DNA of 64,000 nt from positions 30,581,274 to 30,645,273 of the forward strand of contig OZ022257.1 in the NCBI GenBank assembly GCA_963978905.1. The letters run 5' to 3'. Origin of the DNA: Trichostrongylus colubriformis (taxonomy: Eukaryota > Nematoda > Chromadorea > Rhabditida > Trichostrongylidae). The position numbers and the translations under genes were made by a program. Position 1 is the first letter of the stretch. Each line of letters starts with the position of its first letter. The notes under the pieces were generated by a model. The model did no database searches. It was given only the letters and a program-made list of their open reading frames with translations, and was not told the DNA's origin. Below, in pieces: positions 58,025-64,000 of this stretch.

Positions 58025-59885
58025 CCCAAGAGCCCACAGAGCTGCTATCCTATTCAAATCTAAATGTTAATTATGTTGATTCTCTGGTGATCACATTGGT
58101 CGTTTTGATTTCTGTTCAACCATTTGCTATGGTAGTCATCACCGATGATTGGTTGGAAACAAGTTTTTTTTGTGATTCAACTATCTTCCTTCACTTAAGA
58201 GAATTTCAACTGTTCCGATTAACTGTATCATGTTTGATTTATATGAAGTCCAATTATCATCGCCATTAGTGAAATTATCATTCTTTTTCAGTATCTGAGT
58301 TGTAGCGAAAACCAAATTTGGAAAAAGAGCGAAGCGTCTTCTCAAGCAAAGAAATGGTGGAAGTTATAGAGGAGATCACGGCTAAGTGTGGGAGACATGA
58401 CCGATTTTCCGGACTGAAGTTAGTGTTTTAATTAACTGCCGGTTTGGTCGATTTTAGCTGGCTAAACCAACCACTTCGCCAGCCTGAAGATCGGCTTCAT
58501 TACGACGGACAAAACACCAAACATACTGCTCTGTAAAGCACAAAAATCTCTTTCGATCAATGTATGAAATGCTACACGAACTCGTAACTTTTTAGGAAAA
58601 AACTCATTTGAAAATTTAACACTACTTATGGAATGACCCAATAGTAAGAATTCATGTGAGCATACCTGTTCCCTTTTAATTGGCTTCTAAGAAGAGGCCA
58701 AAAATGCTCAGTTCGTTCTTTTTTATTTCAGTTCAGTGCTCCCTTCTTCCCATTTTTACTCTGTTCTCCTTCTTTCATGAATTCTTACTAATTTCGATCA
58801 ATTCTGCAAATCTCTCTTTGTTCCAACTTACTTCCACACTTTCTGTTCCTTTCGTTGTAAATCTTGACGTGAAGGCATCCCTTAGGCGCATTCGGAGAGG
58901 CTCGAAGTAATTAGGGAAGGTGCGAGGCAGGAGATGTGGAGGGTCAATCCTGACTAAAGACCCACACCCATTCTAATATCATAGTAAGACCATGTTATCG
59001 TAGTGTAACATCTCTTTCTTACCAGTCTTAGCTACGCGATATACCTCGTGCCTCACATAGCCTAGTGAGCTGCGGACCACGCATAAGACAATTCGAAAAG
59101 GAGTAACTCGACGATGGGGTTGAGAAAAGATAGGACGTACAGCTTTAGTGAATTCACACTTGCAGGCGAAATCATCTGCTAGTGCCCCCCCCCCCCCCAT
59201 TAGTCACCGAAATTGGAGAGTGTACCCCTTGATTAAGGGCCACTTTCGGCTCTCTACGCGCCTCATGTTAGCTTATTGAGCTACTATGACTGCAGAACTA
59301 CTGCAACCTTTTTTGTTTAGTCAATTACCCACTTTGTGATAGGGGTCTACGCAATATGTTTTCATGCAAGTAGGAGGTGCTGTCACAACGATAACATAGT
59401 CTTACAATGATACTTTAACGCCCTTCAGTTTCTCTCTATTTAGAGCGGTTGTTTTGTTCTATCACTCCCCAATCACAACCATTCACTTGCGGTCAGACAG
59501 GCATACCCACAAACCCACAGACGAACCAACAGACAAGCAGACAAAGCCGAGTTATCGATTCATGTATTGGAAGATACGCCCATTTAGTACACTTGCAGTC
59601 ATTCTGCGGTGTGCTCACGTCATAGTAGGTGTTCGCACACAAAGATGGTATTCAGATGTTGTGTTGTCGGAGGAGCAGTACCGTTTGGACTAGACTCAAA
59701 GAAAGGACAATTTGATGGAGTAGAACGACTGCAGTCTTTTTAAAACTCCCGAACGGCTCAGAAAGCTGCCATAATGCGCGCAGAGCACTGAAACGGTACT
59801 GGAGCTTACCATTGTGGGGTGCAGTCGTAGAACTTTGAATAAGATGACCAACAGGCGGCACCAGTAGATGATTGCACTAGTATCC
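58025..59885. other. No gene; family I right end at 58420-58640
   Basis: The segment 58420-58640 matches the right end of the element at 34495-35390. A poly-C run of about 13 lies near 59187. Other frames lack motifs. Confidence 0.4.
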
Positions 59886-60077
59886 TACTATATATAATTC
59901 GCTTAGTATGTCTGTGCGTGTGTGTGTAAGTGTGTGTGTGTCCGTCCGTCTGTTTGTCACGAAATTCATATCTCGCGTCGCAGCGAAGCTGGGACGCTGA
60001 ATTTTACAAGTGATATAGGGGGTGCCAAGGGAACCCCAGCGGTGGTGGACAGAAACTGATAGCAGCTGATAAGGGCT

Positions 60078-60869
60078 GATGAGGAGCCACGGAAGGCAAA
60101 TGTCGCCAAATCCGTTTCGCCTTTCGCGTTAATCCAAGAGCGCTAAGACTCACAGGTGTATCGCGGGGTAGGACGGGGACATTAGTGGTGGGTGACCCGC
60201 ATTGTTAACGGTTGATAAGATCTGATTAGGAGCGTAAAGCTAAAGGCGTCGAATCCGTTTCGCTTTTCGCATTTATCGTGGACCTTTCATACTCACAGGT
60301 GTTTTATGAGGTAGGACGGGGACATTAATGGTGGGTGATCCAGTTTGATAACGGTTGATAAGATGTGATAAGGAGCGTAAAAAGGCTAGAGTCGTCGAAT
60401 CCGTTCCGCTCTTCGCATTTATCGTGAAGCATTCATACTCACAGGTGATTTGTGGAATGGGACGGGGACATTAATGGTGGGTGGGTGATCCAGCTTGATA
60501 ACGGTTGATAAGATATGATAAGGAGCGTAAAAAGGCTATCGTCAAATCCGTTCCGCTCTTCGCATTTATCGTGGAGCGTTCATACTCACAGGTGTTTCGC
60601 TAAGTGGGACGGGGACATTAATGGTGGGTGACCCGCACTGATAATGGTTCGATAAGATTCGAACCATTATCAGTGCGGGTCACCGCACAAAATGATAAGA
60701 TTCGATAAGATTTGATAAGGAGCATGAGAAGGCGAATGTCGTCAGATTTGTTTCGCCTTCCGCGTTGATCCAGGAGCGCTGACACTCATGGGTGTTGAGC
60801 AGAGTGGGACGGGGAGATTAATAGTAAGTGACCCAAACAGATAATGATTGATAAGACTCGATTAGGAGC
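60078..60869 (+). repeat. 146-bp internal satellite of R1
   Basis: Units beginning GATAAGGAGC (or GATTAGGAGC/GATGAGGAGC) start at 60078, 60224, 60367, 60517, 60714 and 60860. Spacings are 146, 143, 150, 197 and 146. The 197-bp unit holds the inverted duplication at 60627-60684. Each unit includes ATCCGTTTCGC, ACTCACAGGTG and GGACGGGGACATTA. Confidence 0.85.
60627..60684. repeat. Perfect 26-bp inverted duplication, 6-bp spacer
   Basis: Arms 60627-60652 and 60659-60684 are exact reverse complements around TAAGAT. They explain the one over-long satellite unit. Confidence 0.9.
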
Positions 60870-61745
60870 GTGAGAAGGAAAATGTCATCAAGGCCGGTAC
60901 GTTTTTGAGGTTAACAGTGGAATGTTCACATTCGCAGGTATTGTAGGGTACAAGGACCTCAATGGTACTGTTGGGTACAGGGGTCTCAGTAATAACGGCT
61001 TACGGTGGCCGATAAGAACCGTTAGGAATCGAATGGGATGAAATCCTTTACATCGCTTAATACTACTATACGACCGCTTTAGCAAAAGCTTCTGATGCTC
61101 AGTGCCTTCGGGTGATCACATTTTGTTTATGTTCTGATGTATCGACCGCTGGATTGCCTAGCGTTCCAAAAAATGGTGCATCTCTTCTAATACTGCGATC
61201 TACATTGATAATCATGATACACTTATATTTGTGATAGCAAAGCAAGCGTTTCACTTGGAATCATTTTCTAATGCGGTACTGGCACCAAGGTATCGACCGC
61301 TAGACTATGCGAAATTCCAAATAGTAAAACATGTTCACGAACGATAAACGTCGATAATCGGGATATGGGTCTACCATCGTTGTGTAGGAATTAGATGCTC
61401 AGCAAGTAAACATTGTTACCAACCATACAATCGAACACAAAACTATCGATGTCTGAACTATCCAGACTCCCAATGATGACCTAAACCAGTTGGCTGGCGC
61501 ACACTACTGCGCACGATTCATGTCGTGCAAAATGGGTTCGATGCAAAGCGACTGAGATATATTAATACCGAAATGCTTTTCTATCACGCCATCTTCTCTG
61601 CTCTTATCCTAATAAATAGCTCAGCTGAAGCCGGAGGAAAGGAGATTTTCACTCAACTCCATACTCAACTGTGGCCATGCCGATCAAACCCATTTTGCAC
61701 CACATCGCAATGAATCGCGCGCAGTAGTGTGCGCCAGCCAACTGG

Positions 61746-64000
61746 TGAATGTGAACGCAATAAAACTATACGTCTTAAATCTGGTAAACCACATCGACGA
61801 GTTACTTACTTTCAGATTATCTAATGTGTAGTCCGCTCCTCAGAGTCCTATATGACGCGCGAGGTACATCAAGTAGCTGAATGGGGTGGTGAAGGTGGTA
61901 AATATACCACTCAGAAGCTGAGTTAAGGCGAAAGGTATCTCGGTAGTGTTGTGGATTAGCACGTATGCCCGGAAAGCATAAAGTGCGGGTCCCAATCCCG
62001 TTCGAGACCAATTTGCCCATGACTCATTGTCAGCGCCTTTGTAACAACAGGTCTCTGGAGCATGCTAGAAATATGATGCAATTTTCGCGGCGAGTAGTAT
62101 CTGGTTGATAACAGGCATTAACATGTTTAAGATAGCTTCGACGCTAGTCATCTCTACCTCTTTTCGTAGTCTCTATGCTCTGTTAAGACGGATCATTTAA
62201 GAGCAGGACCGGCCTGCCGTGGTTGGAGCCTACCGTTAGCTCAACTCTTGCATGCTTCTTACTTGTTGTTCCATGCCCTACTGCACCTGGAACTTATCCC
62301 CATGTTCACAGGTTGTGCTTCATGTAATTCCTGATTTCGTGAAAGTCAGGGGGACCGAGGGGCGGACGAACATACGTCGAAGAGTTTGTATATAGTAGGG
62401 ATTATTGACGTAGCCGGTGGAGACTCTTCGAAGTCGGCTTTATTCGACCTAGGACAGCTGCTTGTTTTATTGAATGTGCACGCTTTTGTGAAACACGTCA
62501 CGCAGATACGCTGTTTGAGGCTCTCCCTGATAAACTTCGAAGCAAACTCAGCAACTCAGTGATTATAGCTAATGGAACTTCTCTAACTATCCATACTTGG
62601 CAGGATTTCTGAAATGTCGTTGCTATCCTGCTGAATAAGAGAAGCAAGCACCGTCTTCAAAAACGTAAACTTTGACATTTGGAACTGGATTGCGCACTGA
62701 CCTGAACTTCATCCGGTACTTCATTACAATCTTCGAGCCGAGCTGTATTGTCCATAGACGAACGAGGATCACTAACATTCACTTTGTAATCGAAATGCTC
62801 AAGCAACCTGAGAGAAAGACAGTGAGCAGCTCGAATTCAAATTCTCTTTCGAAGTATCCATTACCTATACATATATTAGAGTAAATATGCGGCAGTGAGA
62901 AGGGTCACGTTGCATGTTTTGCGATCACATACCACTCAAAATAAAAGGGTCACGCCTCTCTCGGGCAGATTACTAGTTGTCACACAGTTTGTAACGATGA
63001 AGCCAAACTTAACCTCAAGGTATGAACGTGAAAGGCGATTCAAAAACACCGGTTGGGATATCACAGAGTACTGCTCGAATAATCCAGTAGAATTATGTAC
63101 TGAGGAATTGTCGATTTGACTTTTGCTGAGCATCTACTTTCTACATATAGGGTCAAGGTCCGCAAGGAATCATCGGCAGCAGAGTCGTATTCCGTTTGCT
63201 GGAAGGGAGGGGGGTCGTACTCTATGGGCTAGGCGATTATCAACGGAATTCCTCAGGATGAGGCTGCAGAGTGTAAAGGGAAGATGTGCCAAAACTGACT
63301 ACTAGGTTCAAACTCAAAACTAATATTTGATTTAAATTTCACTCAAAAATCTCGGAGGACATACAGAAAGCGGCCATTCCACAATTAGCAAGCAAGGTTA
63401 GACACAAATTTCCTCAAGATAAGTGCTTAGACGACATTGTAGAGAGAAGAGCGCATGGACAACGCCAAAGATAAACACATTCTAAAAGTAGGCTGTTCCC
63501 TTGCTTCTCTTGAAATTGTGGACCATGAACAAAGTGTCAGACTTTTACAACTGAACGCGTAACTTATGCTGTGGTGCGAAGTCGGCCCCTGATGCCTTAT
63601 TCACAGTTTACAATTCCAAGTCGACCACGGTAATAGTGTAGACTTTAACTTGATCTCATTTATGGCGCGACTCACAATCAAGCCGGCGCCAACAACCCTT
63701 TCGCTGGTTCGCTGCCACTGTAAAAACGTGCAAAGACATCTCCGAAATACACCGTAGTTCTACCGATGGACTACACCATGGATGAATGAACCCAAGTAAC
63801 TATGGGATGAAGACGAAACATCAGTTGATATAGACTTCTTTCATATCATACCTCGACTACAAGAATGTAAACTTGTACTGCAAGCCACCGTAAGGACTAA
63901 ATAAAAATTAGTATTAACAATACTGCGGATGAAATTCCCATGCATGCCACATACTGCAGCGCGGTTGGCCAACCCTAATCGCTATCCGTTGGATCTTTGA
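61746..64000. other. No supportable gene; weak tRNA-like and coding traces
   Basis: At 61934-62009 (+) a degenerate tRNA-like stretch has an ATGCCCGGAAAGCAT anticodon-arm-like hairpin and a CGGGTCCCAATCCCG T-arm-like hairpin, but the acceptor pairing is broken. Near 62489-62610 a plus frame reads LFEALPDKLRSKLSNSV, which may be an exon or a retroelement gag trace. Neither is firm. Confidence 0.35.

Larger units (their letters stand above)
59886..61745 (+). repeat. R1 repeat, fullest copy
   Basis: Modules in order: head TATATATAATTCGCTTAGTA with a GT microsatellite (59889-59995); a GCGGTGGTGGACAGAAACTG module; a 146-bp satellite (60078-60869); a GGATGAAATCC/CGACCGCT section; ATCATGATACACTT; AACGATAAACGTCGATAA; and the tail CCAGTTGGCTGGCGCACACT. 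Sister copies are at 5085-6863, 8929-10472 and 48567-49440. No coding sequence, TIR or LTR is seen, so the class is unknown. Confidence 0.8.

Noticed and set aside
60078..60869. CRISPR-like array
   Set aside because: The 146-bp units are whole repeats without unique spacers, in a eukaryotic genome.

Overview
The window is eukaryotic, repeat-dominated DNA, probably from a nematode. The best guess is a strongylid or hookworm-type parasite. This is inferred from short introns with TTTCAG-like acceptors, a maT (DD37D) transposon, RTE-type LINEs, a Penelope-like retroelement and many short foldback elements. No bacterial operon, rRNA gene, spliced-leader gene or CRISPR array was seen. Bases 6864-7063 are a 200-base assembly gap.

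Host-gene sequence is sparse and exon-sized. An unrecognised gene lies on + at 1882-3088 (three phase-matched exons, with a 433-bp foldback element in the second intron). Another spliced gene of unknown function is on + at 17133-17800. A GNAT-acetyltransferase-like last exon is on + at 27231-27418. Two exons on the - strand look like parts of a SET-domain histone methyltransferase: a pre-SET exon near 46.6 kb and a SET C-terminal exon near 38.4 kb. If they belong to one gene, its introns are packed with transposons.

Layout. 0-11 kb holds TTAA-flanked MITEs and copies of a 1.5-1.9 kb repeat called R1 here. 11.6-16.2 kb is a decayed RTE LINE split by a decayed Penelope-like element. 18.3-21.3 kb is a tRNA-like head followed by a second decayed RTE LINE. 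21.7-28.4 kb has mariner-type remnants and two related short TIR elements. 29.2-33.4 kb is a mosaic of repeat family H in both orientations with tRNA-like modules. 36.2-37.5 kb is an almost intact maT element. 44.8-46.2 kb is a giant palindrome abutting an internally deleted mariner. 47.5-50.1 kb has two inverted copies of a 555-bp MITE flanking an R1 fragment. 50.5-51.3 kb is GC-rich with a TATA box. 54.4-57.1 kb has more TTAA MITEs. 59.9-61.7 kb is the fullest R1 copy with a 146-bp internal satellite.

The most interesting signals are: hammerhead-ribozyme-like 36-nt motifs in the tail of the Penelope-like element and in both arms of the 228-bp-arm palindrome; repeated exact short inverted duplications inside repeat copies; and a set of unrelated MITE families that share TTAA borders and similar tips, suggesting one mobilising enzyme. 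Coding calls rest on reading motifs by eye. Family names are from memory of the families, not from searches.
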